DNA of 64,000 nt from Candidatus Methanoplasma termitum (GCF_000800805.1 NZ_CP010070.1:496001-560000), one strand, 5' to 3'. Numbered from the stretch's first letter, positions 35,636 through 44,899 are shown. Program-made: numbers and translations. Notes: generated by a model from the sequence alone, not told the origin.

Positions 35636-36085
35636 ATGGAACCGATAGCGATAGTCCTAATAATAATCGGGCTTGTCCTGCTGACGATAGAAGCACTCAC
35701 GCCGGGGTTCTTCGCTGTTATACCGGGGGCGGTCCTTGTTGTTCTGGGAATACTCGGTTACTTCATCGACGGTTTCTTCGAAAATGTTCTTCTTTTGGTT
35801 GGATCCGCGATCATCGTTACATTGGTCGTTTCGTTCATAACCATAAAGGGGTATCAGAAATTGGCCAAACCGGAACCCCCCACAACGACCGTTGCCAGCT
35901 CATTGATCGGAAGGGGCGGAGTGGTCACAGTTGACGTAAGGCCCGGTAACCTAAAAGGAAAAGTGAAGATCGGTTCCGAAAGCTGGAGCGCAACATCCGA
36001 GGATCACATAAAAGTTGGAACCGACGTTATCGTTTACGATGCGGAAGGGGTTCATGTCAAGGTCAGAAAAACCTCAGATCCATAA
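35636..36085 (+). CDS. NfeD-like membrane protein
   Basis: 149 residues with three or four membrane spans at the N-terminus and a C-terminal OB-fold-like soluble domain (SLIGRGGVVTVDVRPGNLKGKVKIGSESWSA), the NfeD pattern. NfeD proteins partner with SPFH/stomatin proteins, and such a gene follows 45 bases downstream. The short form without the ClpP-like protease is typical of this pairing. Confidence 0.9.
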   Translation: MEPIAIVLIIIGLVLLTIEALTPGFFAVIPGAVLVVLGILGYFIDGFFENVLLLVGSAIIVTLVVSFITIKGYQKLAKPEPPTTTVASSLIGRGGVVTVDVRPGNLKGKVKIGSESWSATSEDHIKVGTDVIVYDAEGVHVKVRKTSDP

Positions 36086-36130
36086 CTTATATTTTTTATA
36101 TTGTTCATCCGATACCCCTATGGTGACATT

Positions 36131-37219
36131 ATGGAAGATTGGATCTACGGGCTGGTAATAGTTATCGTCGTCGCTCTCATCGCAATAGTGATGAGCGGCG
36201 TCAAGATCATCCAGCCTTACGAACAAGGAGTCTATATGAGACTCGGAAAGTTCATAAGAGTCCTGAACCAGGGATTGAACTTTGTCGTGCCGCTGATTAA
36301 CGTTGTAGTGAAGATTGATCTTCGTACACAAGTGCTGGATGTTCCTAAACAGGAGGTCATCACAAAAGATAACTCTCCTGTCGGCGTCGACGCTATCGTG
36401 TATATAAAGGTCACCGACCCCCGCAACGCGTTCTTCGAGATAGTCGATTACAGGTTTGCGACAATGAACCTTGCACAGACCACTTTGAGGTCGATCGTGG
36501 GTGAGATGGAGCTTGACGAGATACTTTCGAACAGGGAAAGGATCAACACACAGCTCAGGGACATACTGGATGAGAACACCGACAAGTGGGGTGTAAAGGT
36601 CGAGAGCGTCGAGATAAGAGAAGTGGACCCGGCAAAGAAGGTCAAGGACTCGATGGAAGAGCAGACATCCGCCGAAAGGAGAAGGCGTGCCGCGATACTT
36701 CAGGCCGACGGTCTCAAGAGGGCCGCCATCATGGAAGCCGAGGGTAAAAAGAAATCAAGGATACTTGAAGCGGAAGGTCTTCAGCAGTCCATGGTCCTGG
36801 AGGCAGAGGGTAAAAAGGTCGCCCTTATACTGGAGAGTCAGGGAGAGGCTCAGAAGCTCAGGATCATGTCGGTAGGCGCTGCGGCGCTTGATTCCAAGGC
36901 GCTCTCCGTGCTTCAGATGGAGACAATGAAGAGCGTAGGAAAGGGGCAGGCCACTAAGATATTCTTCCCGATGGAGGTCACAAGACTGATGGAAGGGATA
37001 TCCGAATATGTGGGAAGCGCAAAGAACGTTCCCGACAGACAGGTCTCTACAATGAAGGACATGGAGAAGATGTTCGGAGATGTCGACGATATCCTCGGCC
37101 CAATTCCAAAAGATACAGAGATCAAGGAAAGGCTTGAAAGAGCCGATAAGATCGCCGCGGCGGAAGTCGCTGAAACAGCCGACCTGGCAAACACGATCTC
37201 AAAGGCTCAGCCGAAATAA
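36131..37219 (+). CDS. SPFH/stomatin-like membrane protein
   Basis: About 362 residues from ATG 36131 (MEDWIYGLVIVIVV). An N-terminal membrane anchor is followed by the SPFH domain (VKIIQPYEQGVYMRLGKF, LNFVVPLINVVVKIDLRTQVLDVP, AIVYIKVTDP) and a long charged coiled coil with repeated EAEG units (IMEAEGKKKSRILEAEG). These form large ring-like scaffolds in the membrane and influence membrane proteins and proteases. It works with the NfeD-like protein upstream. Confidence 0.93.
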   Translation: MEDWIYGLVIVIVVALIAIVMSGVKIIQPYEQGVYMRLGKFIRVLNQGLNFVVPLINVVVKIDLRTQVLDVPKQEVITKDNSPVGVDAIVYIKVTDPRNAFFEIVDYRFATMNLAQTTLRSIVGEMELDEILSNRERINTQLRDILDENTDKWGVKVESVEIREVDPAKKVKDSMEEQTSAERRRRAAILQADGLKRAAIMEAEGKKKSRILEAEGLQQSMVLEAEGKKVALILESQGEAQKLRIMSVGAAALDSKALSVLQMETMKSVGKGQATKIFFPMEVTRLMEGISEYVGSAKNVPDRQVSTMKDMEKMFGDVDDILGPIPKDTEIKERLERADKIAAAEVAETADLANTISKAQPK

Positions 37220-37315
37220 ACCATTTCTTCTTCCCTTTTTTCTAACCTTACTTTAATATGAAAGTCTATTTGGAGTAATATCGAAATGATGTTCGGAACG
37301 GCGGTGAGATAAACG

Positions 37316-38008
37316 ATCAACGACGAGATCACAGATCTGTTAAGTAAAGAAGGCTGTAGCATCGTCGGTTTTGCCGACATAAGCTCTCTGTCAAAAGAAT
37401 CAAGGCAGAATTTCGATCGCGGCATCGTCATCGGTCTGTCGTTTTCGAGAGATGCAATGAAGGAGAATAAAGATGGTGATCCGCACAGATACTATGACGA
37501 GTATCTTGCCATGAATGAACGTCTTCCCATGCTTGCGCGCAAGGTAGAGGGCCTTCTCATCAGCAATGGCTACAAGGTCCTTTCAAAGCTGCCGACGACA
37601 ATCGTACAGGATAAAGACAGGCGTACGGTCCTGCCCCACAAAACTGTGGCAACGATGGCAGGCATCGGTTGGATAGGGAAGAGTGCAATGCTCGTCACGA
37701 ACGAGGTCGGTTCGGCACTCAGGTTGATAGTTGTTCTGACAGATGCGCCGCTTGAATGCGGCACACCCATTAAGAAATCGCAATGCAGCCCGGAGTGTGC
37801 GATATGTGCCTATGTATGCCCCGGAAGTGCAATTCAGGGAACGATATTGTGGAAGGTAGGAATGGATAGGGAGCGTTTCTTCCACGCGGAAGACTGCTAC
37901 GCGGGCGCCCGAGCCCGAGCAAGAACCGAACTGAATATTGACGCGACCATTTGCGGCCTGTGCATGTCCAACTGCCCCTTTACAAAACAGGGACTTGGGT
38001 ACGAATGA
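37316..38008 (+). CDS. QueG-like 4Fe-4S protein with no normal start codon
   Basis: From about 37313 the frame reads TINDEITDLLSKEGCSIVGFADISSL, the usual start of the epoxyqueuosine reductase-like family. It ends in two Cys motifs (CSPECAICAYVCPGSAI and CGLCMSNCPF) for two 4Fe-4S clusters. There is no ATG, GTG or TTG between the in-frame TAA at 37310 and Met at 37457. An ATGATG at 37286, 25 bases after a TATA-like TTTAATATG, opens the same frame but meets that TAA after eight codons. GGTGAG at 37303-37308 could serve translation from ATC at 37316. It may use an unusual start, or be a fresh nonsense mutant. Confidence 0.65.
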   Translation: MNDEITDLLSKEGCSIVGFADISSLSKESRQNFDRGIVIGLSFSRDAMKENKDGDPHRYYDEYLAMNERLPMLARKVEGLLISNGYKVLSKLPTTIVQDKDRRTVLPHKTVATMAGIGWIGKSAMLVTNEVGSALRLIVVLTDAPLECGTPIKKSQCSPECAICAYVCPGSAIQGTILWKVGMDRERFFHAEDCYAGARARARTELNIDATICGLCMSNCPFTKQGLGYE

Positions 38009-38124
38009 CCCCTCGGGCACAATTTTTTGAATGAAGTGTTAATCCGCTTATAATTTCATAATAAGTAAAAATTAAGGGAAGTTTGGTAAAAGGTTTAAAG
38101 ACTCTTTCAAGAACAGCTGCGAGC

Positions 38125-39540
38125 TTACAGGCCGTAGTTCTTCTTGTTGTAGTTCGGAACAAGCTCTTTGTACTTCTTGTCGCAGTACTCGGCGAACTTG
38201 GCCTCATCCGCGGGCAGTGCCTCGAGTTCTTTGATGATCGCGTTGAGAACATCTCTCTGTTTCGTGGTCAATCCGAGCTCTTTTGCATCGTTGCCTGCTT
38301 TTACGACCTTTGCTGCCGCGAGACCTGCTGCTTTTGCCCTGAGGTAAATGTTCTTTCCCTCTTTCGCAATTGCCTCTCCAACCTTGAATGCGTTGTCGTA
38401 GGCGAGCATGTATCCCTCGGGTCCTCTTGTCCTGTCCGTTATCATGTACAGGTCTCTGAGGGTTTTCTCCTGTCCGGTCGCGATGGCGGTGTTCATCAGG
38501 GCTACTTCGTAACCCAGTGATCCGAGCCAGCACTGTACAGATGATCCTCCGAACTCAGGGTGGTACTCAACGGACTCGTTGGACCACAGGTCGGTGATCT
38601 GTGCCATCAGGTTACCCTGCAGGTCCGCGTGTGCGCACTGGCAGTTCTTACCCTCTTGGGCAGCCGGCCTTCCGGTGATCGTCTTTATTATCGGTCCCTC
38701 GTATCCGCAGTCTTTGTCCGGTCCTGTTGCTCCGCACTCCATTGCAACCATGGTCCTTGCGGCCGAGATTGCCCTTGTTACTGCAGAGAAGGTCTTCTGA
38801 ACATCCTGGTCCATCATTCCGCCGGCCATGAACATCGAAACGTTCGCTCCGGAACAGTTGGTGTCTCCGCCGGGTGTGACTTTGTTCTTCTTTGCGATGC
38901 TGACGAACTCAGACCATACGTACTCCATGTCGATGGCTCCGAGGTATCCTACACCGTACAGGAACGCAGTTATGTCCTGGCTCGTGACTGCGTAGTCAGC
39001 GAGTTCTTTTCCGCCCATTGTCTCACAAGACAGGACGTTCGCGCCGTTCTCACAAGCGACCTCTGCTGCCTGGAAGAGTGCCTCGGGGTATGCTTTTCCG
39101 CCTACTCCTTTTGCCTTCTTTGCTCCAGTGCGGAGTCCCTCTTCTGCCTCACGCTGGTCAGGGATTGTGTGCCTGACTGCAGTGTTTATGCCGAAGTCTT
39201 TGTGGAATTTCTCTGCGATCTCTGCCTGTCCCTCTACAACGGGTACTGCGAATTTCTTGTCACCCATCTGGGAAACCCACTCTGTCTCCAACTGGAGGTC
39301 GGGGAATCCGAGTGTGATCGCTCTGTTGAGTGCATCTTTGGAGATGTAGTCAACGTACTCTTTTCTGAGCCTGGCCGGGTCTTTCTCAGTTCCGGGCCTG
39401 GGTGCATAGTTCAGTTCGGGTATGACCCTTCCGGCACCTGCTTTTATTCCGAATCCATAGGAGACGGGGGATTTTGCTGTTCCGAAAACGATCTCGTCCG
39501 GGCTTGAGTATGCCATTTTTGTGAATCTTGTTGCTGCCAT
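38125..39540 (-). CDS. mtaB: Methanol:corrinoid methyltransferase MtaB
   Basis: 471 residues. It transfers the methyl group of methanol to the Co(I) of MtaC, the entry step of methanol methanogenesis. The zinc ligands known from Methanosarcina barkeri MtaB (Glu164, Cys220, Cys269) correspond here to Glu173 (CETMGGKE), Cys229 (GDTNCSGAN) and Cys278 (DKDCGYE), a constant offset of nine. The start AATRFTKMAYSSPDEIVFG and end VPNYNKKNYGL fit the family. It starts 2 bases after mtaC. It does not belong to the amber-containing methylamine methyltransferases. Confidence 0.97.
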   Translation of the reverse strand: MAATRFTKMAYSSPDEIVFGTAKSPVSYGFGIKAGAGRVIPELNYAPRPGTEKDPARLRKEYVDYISKDALNRAITLGFPDLQLETEWVSQMGDKKFAVPVVEGQAEIAEKFHKDFGINTAVRHTIPDQREAEEGLRTGAKKAKGVGGKAYPEALFQAAEVACENGANVLSCETMGGKELADYAVTSQDITAFLYGVGYLGAIDMEYVWSEFVSIAKKNKVTPGGDTNCSGANVSMFMAGGMMDQDVQKTFSAVTRAISAARTMVAMECGATGPDKDCGYEGPIIKTITGRPAAQEGKNCQCAHADLQGNLMAQITDLWSNESVEYHPEFGGSSVQCWLGSLGYEVALMNTAIATGQEKTLRDLYMITDRTRGPEGYMLAYDNAFKVGEAIAKEGKNIYLRAKAAGLAAAKVVKAGNDAKELGLTTKQRDVLNAIIKELEALPADEAKFAEYCDKKYKELVPNYNKKNYGL

Positions 39541-39542
39541 GT

Positions 39543-40325
39543 TTAAGCACCTCCGGTGATCTCATCCCACTCTGCCCTGATCTTCTTCCAGCCGTATCCG
39601 GCTTTGATCTTGTCTGCGATGGGCGGTGTCTGCGGGGCTTTCTGAGAGAATATTCCCATGTCGAATGACTCGGCAAAGTCTCTGTTGACTGCGCCACCGG
39701 CTGCCATGAACGGAATGTCAACTTTCTTGGCTTTCAGTTTCTCGGCTGCCCTGGGGAATGCCGTCATTGTCGTGGTCATGAGTGCTGTTCCGGTGACCAT
39801 CAGGGGCTTTGCTTTTATTACCTCTGCGACGACCTCGTCAACAGGCACATCTTTTCCCATGTCGATGACCGAGTATCCGCTGGATCTCAGCATGACTGCG
39901 GCGATGTTCTTGCCGATGTCGTGGGGGTCTCCCTCTGCAACGTGCATTACTACGAGACCTTTTGTCTCTCTTCCACCCTCGATCTTTTTCTCTGCGATCG
40001 CAATTCCGATTTCCATCGTCTTTGCGGCCATCATGATCTCAGGCAGGTAGTAAATGTGGTCTGCGTAGAGCTTTGAAACGATTTCCATTCCGACGACGAG
40101 ACCTTTGTTGATAACGTCGAGGGGTTTCTGTGTTTTCAGCGCGTCAGTTGTGGCAGGGCCTACGTCCTTGAATTTCATCCAAACGACGGTCTCTGCTACT
40201 TTCTTGAGCGCGGGATCCTTCGGCAGCATTTTCTCAGCGATCTTCTCGGGGGAAGCTTCGTTCTGAGCTTTAATGTCATACCTTGTGAGGATCTTTGCGT
40301 AGTCTACTCCTTTTGAGCTAACCAT
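39543..40325 (-). CDS. mtaC: Methanol corrinoid protein MtaC
   Basis: 260 residues: a helical cap domain (about 30-115) and a B12-binding Rossmann domain. The DPHDIGKN motif supplies His135 as the lower axial ligand of cobalt. It accepts the methyl group from MtaB and passes it to MtaA and coenzyme M; mtaA is not in the window. A strong AAAGGAGG ribosome binding site lies 10 bases before the ATG. First gene of mtaCB. Confidence 0.97.
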   Translation of the reverse strand: MVSSKGVDYAKILTRYDIKAQNEASPEKIAEKMLPKDPALKKVAETVVWMKFKDVGPATTDALKTQKPLDVINKGLVVGMEIVSKLYADHIYYLPEIMMAAKTMEIGIAIAEKKIEGGRETKGLVVMHVAEGDPHDIGKNIAAVMLRSSGYSVIDMGKDVPVDEVVAEVIKAKPLMVTGTALMTTTMTAFPRAAEKLKAKKVDIPFMAAGGAVNRDFAESFDMGIFSQKAPQTPPIADKIKAGYGWKKIRAEWDEITGGA

Positions 40326-40348
40326 AATTTTTTTCCTCCTTTGTGTGC

Positions 40349-40402
40349 AGCCGATATGCTCGGCTTACACTGCATATTTAATTGGGCCGTTTCTATATAA
40401 TA
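40349..40402 (-). promoter_or_regulatory. mtaCB promoter and leader hairpin
   Basis: On the minus strand a TATA-like ATTATATAG lies at about 40393-40402. About 45 bases of leader follow, holding a hairpin AGCCGA/TCGGCT (40349-40365), then AAAGGAGG and the mtaC ATG. A further AT-rich block upstream (40440-40460, TTTATAAATAATAG) could be a second promoter. The rest of 40403-40551 is AT-rich with no gene. Confidence 0.5.
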
Positions 40403-40551
40403 GGTTTTATGGCTGGCTAATATATCCATACATATAAGTCTGGACGAAACGTTTATAAATAATAGTAGAAACTTTTGGGAATTGCACAGCCATATTTGAA
40501 TAAAATAATTTTTTCAGCAGAATATTTACGATATTCGTATAATTTCAAAAA

Positions 40552-41907
40552 TTAATTCTTTGCGTATTTGTAACAGTTCCCGACAAATCTCCCGGGTATT
40601 TTTGGGTTGGAAGCGAAGTGAATGTGTGTATATCCCGCGACGGTATTCCCGACCACCATACCGTCCCTGCCGTTCTCGATTCCGAACCCTCTGCTGAGAC
40701 GGAACGCATACTTTTCCTGTTTAGCTGACGTCTTTGAATAATGGAACTCGTGTCCTCTGACCGACCAACCTTTCTCACAGAGCATATTGTCTTCCGCGGC
40801 GGTCATCTCGACATAACCGAGGGTCGCCCTGCTGTCGGTCATATTCGACACCGAATCGAAAACACCGCACATCTTGTGCTCCTTTCCATCCAGATCTATC
40901 AGGGACTCGGAAAGATACATCATGCCCCCGCATTCGGCATATATGGGCATCCCGTCATCGGATGCTTTTTTCACGGCAGCCATCATCGAAGAATTCCTTT
41001 CCAGATCGGCCGAGAACAACTCCGGGAATCCGCCTCCGAAATATAGGCCGTCGACGTCTGGAAGGTCGTCATCGATCGGAGAGAAAGGTACTATCTCCGC
41101 ACCCGCCTCCTCCAGAGATTCTATGTTATGTATGTAATAAAAATTAAACGCTTTGTCCTTTGCGACACCGATCCTGACCTTCTTTTTTGGTGGAGTAGTT
41201 TGCCTGTACTCCCTTGATATCGGTGGTGCCGATCTTGCGATGTTTAAGATCTTCTCTATATCGACGCATTTCTCCACATGCTCGGCGATCTTCTCATACT
41301 TTTCGCGGTCGTAGTTCTCCGCTGCGGGAATGAGGCCGAGATGTCTGCTTTCCAGCTTCATGCAGTCATCCCTGAACACCCCGCCCAGGCATGGTATCCC
41401 CTTCAGGGAGCTCTCGAGTATCCTCATATGGTTCGCGCTCCCGACGCGGTTGAATATCACTCCGGCAAGGAAAACATCTTTGTCGTAATCTTTGAACCCG
41501 GCCGCGATCGCACCCGCGCTTCTGGCCATTGATCTGGCATCTATCACTAATATCACCGGGGCCTTCAATATCTTTGAAAGATGGGCGGTCGAACCCTCTT
41601 CGTTGATGCCGTCGACACCGTCGTAAAGCCCCATCACTCCTTCGATGACCGAAATCCCGGACCCTTCCGAACCATTGACGAAGAGTCTTTCCGCCTCGCT
41701 GCCGAACATCCATGTGTCAAGGTTCCTGCATTCTTTTCCCAGTACCATGGTGTGATGCATAGGATCGAGATAATCCGGCCCGGTCTTGAACGATTGAGGG
41801 TCCAGTCCTTTTTTCTGGAGGGTCATCAACAGCCCCATGGTTATTGTCGACTTTCCGGCTCCGCTGTGGGTGGCCGCAATAACTACTCTGGGGATGTTTT
41901 TAGGCAT
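40552..41907 (-). CDS. Cobyrinate or Ni-sirohydrochlorin a,c-diamide synthase (CbiA/CfbB)
   Basis: About 451 residues. An ATP-binding deaminase-like half (IAATHSGAGKSTITMGLL, KTGPDYLDPMHH) is joined to a class I glutamine amidotransferase half with AECGGMMYLSES, whose Cys is the nucleophile, and HIHFASNP. It amidates two carboxylates using glutamine and ATP, either on cobyrinate (B12) or Ni-sirohydrochlorin (F430). The two families cannot be separated by eye; a methanogen may need both. The mtaCB context favours neither strongly. ATG 41907 is preferred to an upstream TTG. Confidence 0.9.
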   Translation of the reverse strand: MPKNIPRVVIAATHSGAGKSTITMGLLMTLQKKGLDPQSFKTGPDYLDPMHHTMVLGKECRNLDTWMFGSEAERLFVNGSEGSGISVIEGVMGLYDGVDGINEEGSTAHLSKILKAPVILVIDARSMARSAGAIAAGFKDYDKDVFLAGVIFNRVGSANHMRILESSLKGIPCLGGVFRDDCMKLESRHLGLIPAAENYDREKYEKIAEHVEKCVDIEKILNIARSAPPISREYRQTTPPKKKVRIGVAKDKAFNFYYIHNIESLEEAGAEIVPFSPIDDDLPDVDGLYFGGGFPELFSADLERNSSMMAAVKKASDDGMPIYAECGGMMYLSESLIDLDGKEHKMCGVFDSVSNMTDSRATLGYVEMTAAEDNMLCEKGWSVRGHEFHYSKTSAKQEKYAFRLSRGFGIENGRDGMVVGNTVAGYTHIHFASNPKIPGRFVGNCYKYAKN

Positions 41908-42036
41908 GTTGGATGTATAGTCCAATTGAGATTCAAACTATAAATAATATTGCTGGCACGACCCCTCTGAGAATATGTATGCTTTTGCGTCTGATTGAAA
42001 GAATAATATATCAACTTGAACAATTACACCGCCAAT

Positions 42037-42624
42037 ATGTATGTTTATATCATCGGCGGATTCCTTGGGAGCGGGAAAACCACACTTTTAATGAAACTTG
42101 CTTCCATGTACAGTAAAAGAGGCGTTAAAGTAGCGATATTGGTGAACGAATCCGGAGAGATCGGCGTCGACGGCGCCACCCTCAAAGCGGAGGGGTACGA
42201 CGCGGTAGAATTGCCTGACGGCTGCATATGCTGCTCCCTTTCGGGAACACTGCAGAGCGCTCTTAAAAACATAAAAAGAGATATTGATCCGGATATCCTC
42301 ATAATCGAGCCTACCGGCCTCGCTCTTCCCCACAAGGTAAGGGAATTGGTGAATATATCGATGATAGATCCCGATGAGATGTATATCATCGGCATAGCGG
42401 ACATTCAGAGGTTCGACGACCTGATAAAAAGGAAAGAGGAGTTCTTTAAACGCCAGATGTTCGCCGCGGATTTCATTCTGATCAACAAGAGCGACCTCGC
42501 CACGCCCGAGAAAATGAAGGCGGCGATCCAATGGCTCAAAGCAGAGTATCCCGACAAACCGATGATCCCGGTATCCACCAAGACCGGGGAGAATCTGGAT
42601 AAAATATACGAGATGATGAAATGA
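42037..42624 (+). CDS. CobW/HypB-like metal-related GTPase
   Basis: 195 residues from ATG 42037, with TATA-like AATAATATATC about 30 bases upstream. Walker A is GGFLGSGKTT at residues 7-16. The metal-binding CxCC (GCICCSL) is near residue 67, EPTGLA is the Walker B region, and INKSDLA gives guanine specificity. It has the COG0523-type GTPase domain but lacks their C-terminal domain, so it is closer in size to UreG and HypB. Such proteins deliver Zn, Co or Ni to enzymes. Its stop overlaps the next ATG (ATGA). Confidence 0.88.
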   Translation: MYVYIIGGFLGSGKTTLLMKLASMYSKRGVKVAILVNESGEIGVDGATLKAEGYDAVELPDGCICCSLSGTLQSALKNIKRDIDPDILIIEPTGLALPHKVRELVNISMIDPDEMYIIGIADIQRFDDLIKRKEEFFKRQMFAADFILINKSDLATPEKMKAAIQWLKAEYPDKPMIPVSTKTGENLDKIYEMMK

Positions 42625-43271
42625 GCGGACACCACCACGATCACGATAAAGAATGCCACTGCAAAGAATGCGAGACGGAAAGGCACGATGAAGAGAAGAC
42701 CTCGATAGAAGAAGCGGGAGGGGTCGCAGTAGGCCTTACCGGCCACATACACGGATACAACGCAGATGTGGGCGCGCGTTTCTCGAACGTATTGCTGACA
42801 ACAGGCAAATGGGTCGAGAAAGAATCGGGTTCGCTGCTCGGACACATCAAAGCCGCGATATACAATTCAGACGGGAAAGGATTGACATTCAACCTTATCA
42901 ACGTAAAGAACGGCGTCGAGCAGCACGGTACGCTCCCGCCGCAGGAGATCGTCAATTTTAATTTCATGTCGGCCGTGGTCGATGTGGACCCTCATGATCT
43001 GGAACATGTGATGCTGGATGCTTTGGTGGACAGCGGGATCGACTACTATCTGGAAAAACATCATCACCACCATGATCACAACCATGGTCATCATCACGAA
43101 CACGATCATCATCACCACGATCATGATCACAACCATCACCACCATCACGATGGTGAGAAGGGCGAGAAAGAGGTCTGCAGCTGCAAAGCATGTGAGGACC
43201 GCAGGATCGAAGTGGCCGAAAGGGCCGAAAAAGGAACCATTTGGGATAAATTGAGGAGGAAGAACAAATGA
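42621..43271 (+). CDS. His-rich protein, probable metal carrier
   Basis: 216 residues. The N-terminus SGHHHDHDKECHCKECE and a C-terminal run (about residues 150-175) of repeated His, Asp and Asn are strong metal-binding sequences, followed by CSCKAC. The middle (about 30-145) is a conserved-looking folded domain with GLTGHIHGYNADVGARFSNVLL. It overlaps both neighbours by ATGA, so the three genes are translated as one unit. No named family is recognised. A metal store or chaperone for the GTPase is inferred from its composition and position. Confidence 0.75.
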   Translation: MSGHHHDHDKECHCKECETERHDEEKTSIEEAGGVAVGLTGHIHGYNADVGARFSNVLLTTGKWVEKESGSLLGHIKAAIYNSDGKGLTFNLINVKNGVEQHGTLPPQEIVNFNFMSAVVDVDPHDLEHVMLDALVDSGIDYYLEKHHHHHDHNHGHHHEHDHHHHDHDHNHHHHHDGEKGEKEVCSCKACEDRRIEVAERAEKGTIWDKLRRKNK

Positions 43272-44899
43272 CAAAGGGATACGGAATATCTCTGGATATG
43301 GGTACCAGTGGTACGAGAGCGCATGCTGTGGATCTTTCCAGCGGAAAGATATTGTCAACATCTGTTACGGAATGCCACCCGCTGCCGGGTGCTAACATAA
43401 TGGATCACCTGACATTCTGCATCAATGTGGGGACAGATCTCGCGCACGAGATAGTAATAGATACCGTGAACAAGGTAATCAAGACCCTCGGTATCGATCT
43501 GAAGAAGGTCGAGAGGGCCGCGATCTGCGGCAACCCCATACAGCTTTCGCTGTTCCAAGGGTTGCGTGTGGACGATCTCGCCTTTGCGGGAGAGAACGCT
43601 CACAAAGCAAGAGGCATAAAACCCGTGGACAGGAACGCCGGTGTTTTCTCGGCCGTTGACGTGGGAATGGAAGTACCTGACGGCTGCGAACTCTTTGTTC
43701 CGCCTTCGATAAGGCATGAGATCGGTGCTGATGCCCTCGCAATGATGTACAAGAGCGGATTCCTTGAGCAGAAAGAGAACTGCCTTGTAACTGATTACGG
43801 GACAAATGCGGAGATGGCCCTGAAAGTGGGTGACGACATCTTTACCGGTTCGGCCGCCGCCGGTCCCGCGATGGAAGGCCAATCGATAAAATACGGTATG
43901 CTGGCAGGCCCGGGCGCCATCAGCGACCTCGAGTACGACTTCAATTGGAGGAACATGGTACTGGACGAGAGCATCATGGCACAGCCCGGAGACAAGGTCG
44001 ACTTCAACCTGAATATGGTCATCGAAGAAGGGCCTATGCACGGTAAGGCAAAAGGCATCACCGGGACCGGCGTTGTCGCCGCGGTCGCCGCCGCCCTTCA
44101 CGACAACCTCTGGGAGAAAGGAAAACTCAACACAAAGGACGGGAAGATGTACTTCCAGGATGGAGTATATATTGATTCTCATGACATTGGCGAAGCGTGC
44201 AAAGCTATCGGTGCAATGAGGGCGGGTCACTTCACACTTCTTGAGAAAGCAGGAATAAAATTCGACGAACTCAACATCATGTACATGGCAGGTGCCTCCG
44301 GGACCTATGTGGATGCCGTCAAAGCGAGAGAAGTGGGCCTCCTGCCTCCTTCCTGCAAGAAGATCTACCAGTACGGTAACACATCGCTTGCAATGGCCAC
44401 GGACATCCTGAAGAACCCCGAGCTCCTTGACGAGCTTCAGACCATAGCAGACGGGATCAGGGCCAACCACGTGATGTTCGCTTCGGATAAGACATTCGAA
44501 CAGATCTACATCATGGAGCTTGCGTACTGGGACGAGGGAATGAGCATGGACATGTACAACATGTTCAACGAGATCGAAGGCATCCAGGAACTGCCGCCCG
44601 TCAAAGGGAACCCCGAGGTCATCAGGGTGGTCAAGCGTGACATCCCCGATCTCGGTGCCAGAGGACTCCGCATCATAAACGACATCGGAACAGAGCTGAA
44701 AGGATACATGAAGGGATGCACCGGCTGCAAGAAGTGCGAGAAGGAGTGTCCCGAGAAGGCGCTCACCGTGATGAAGGACAAGCAGATCGTTGTGAGAACG
44801 AAGAACTGTCTCGGCACCGCCTGCCTGAGATGTCAGTTCTCATGCCCCGAAAAGGTCTACTTGTACGACACTCTGAAGATCGAAAACAAGAAAAAATAA
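43268..44899 (+). CDS. ramA: Corrinoid protein reductive activase (RamA-type)
   Basis: 543 residues. It carries an ASKHA-type ATPase fold (YGISLDMGTSGTRAHAVDL, VTDYGTNAEMALKV, AGPAMEGQSI, ITGTGVVAAVAAAL). The C-terminal Cys-rich region has CTGCKKCEKECPEKAL and CLGTACLRCQFSCPE, for two 4Fe-4S clusters. RamA reduces inactive Co(II) corrinoid proteins to Co(I) with ATP. In this window the likely client is MtaC, encoded nearby on the other strand, though methylamine corrinoid proteins elsewhere are possible clients too. Confidence 0.9.
   Translation: MTKGYGISLDMGTSGTRAHAVDLSSGKILSTSVTECHPLPGANIMDHLTFCINVGTDLAHEIVIDTVNKVIKTLGIDLKKVERAAICGNPIQLSLFQGLRVDDLAFAGENAHKARGIKPVDRNAGVFSAVDVGMEVPDGCELFVPPSIRHEIGADALAMMYKSGFLEQKENCLVTDYGTNAEMALKVGDDIFTGSAAAGPAMEGQSIKYGMLAGPGAISDLEYDFNWRNMVLDESIMAQPGDKVDFNLNMVIEEGPMHGKAKGITGTGVVAAVAAALHDNLWEKGKLNTKDGKMYFQDGVYIDSHDIGEACKAIGAMRAGHFTLLEKAGIKFDELNIMYMAGASGTYVDAVKAREVGLLPPSCKKIYQYGNTSLAMATDILKNPELLDELQTIADGIRANHVMFASDKTFEQIYIMELAYWDEGMSMDMYNMFNEIEGIQELPPVKGNPEVIRVVKRDIPDLGARGLRIINDIGTELKGYMKGCTGCKKCEKECPEKALTVMKDKQIVVRTKNCLGTACLRCQFSCPEKVYLYDTLKIENKKK

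Noticed and set aside
37310-37312. Recoding of the in-frame stop before the QueG-like gene as pyrrolysine
   Set aside because: The codon is TAA, not TAG, so pyrrolysine cannot explain it.
43018-43254. ORF made of His/Thr/Ile/Met codons in another frame of the His-rich gene
   Set aside because: It is the shadow of the CAY-rich His run in the real frame.
43355-44470. 371-codon minus-strand ORF opposite RamA
   Set aside because: Antisense shadow of a well-conserved gene; its translation is unlike any protein and there is no start signal.
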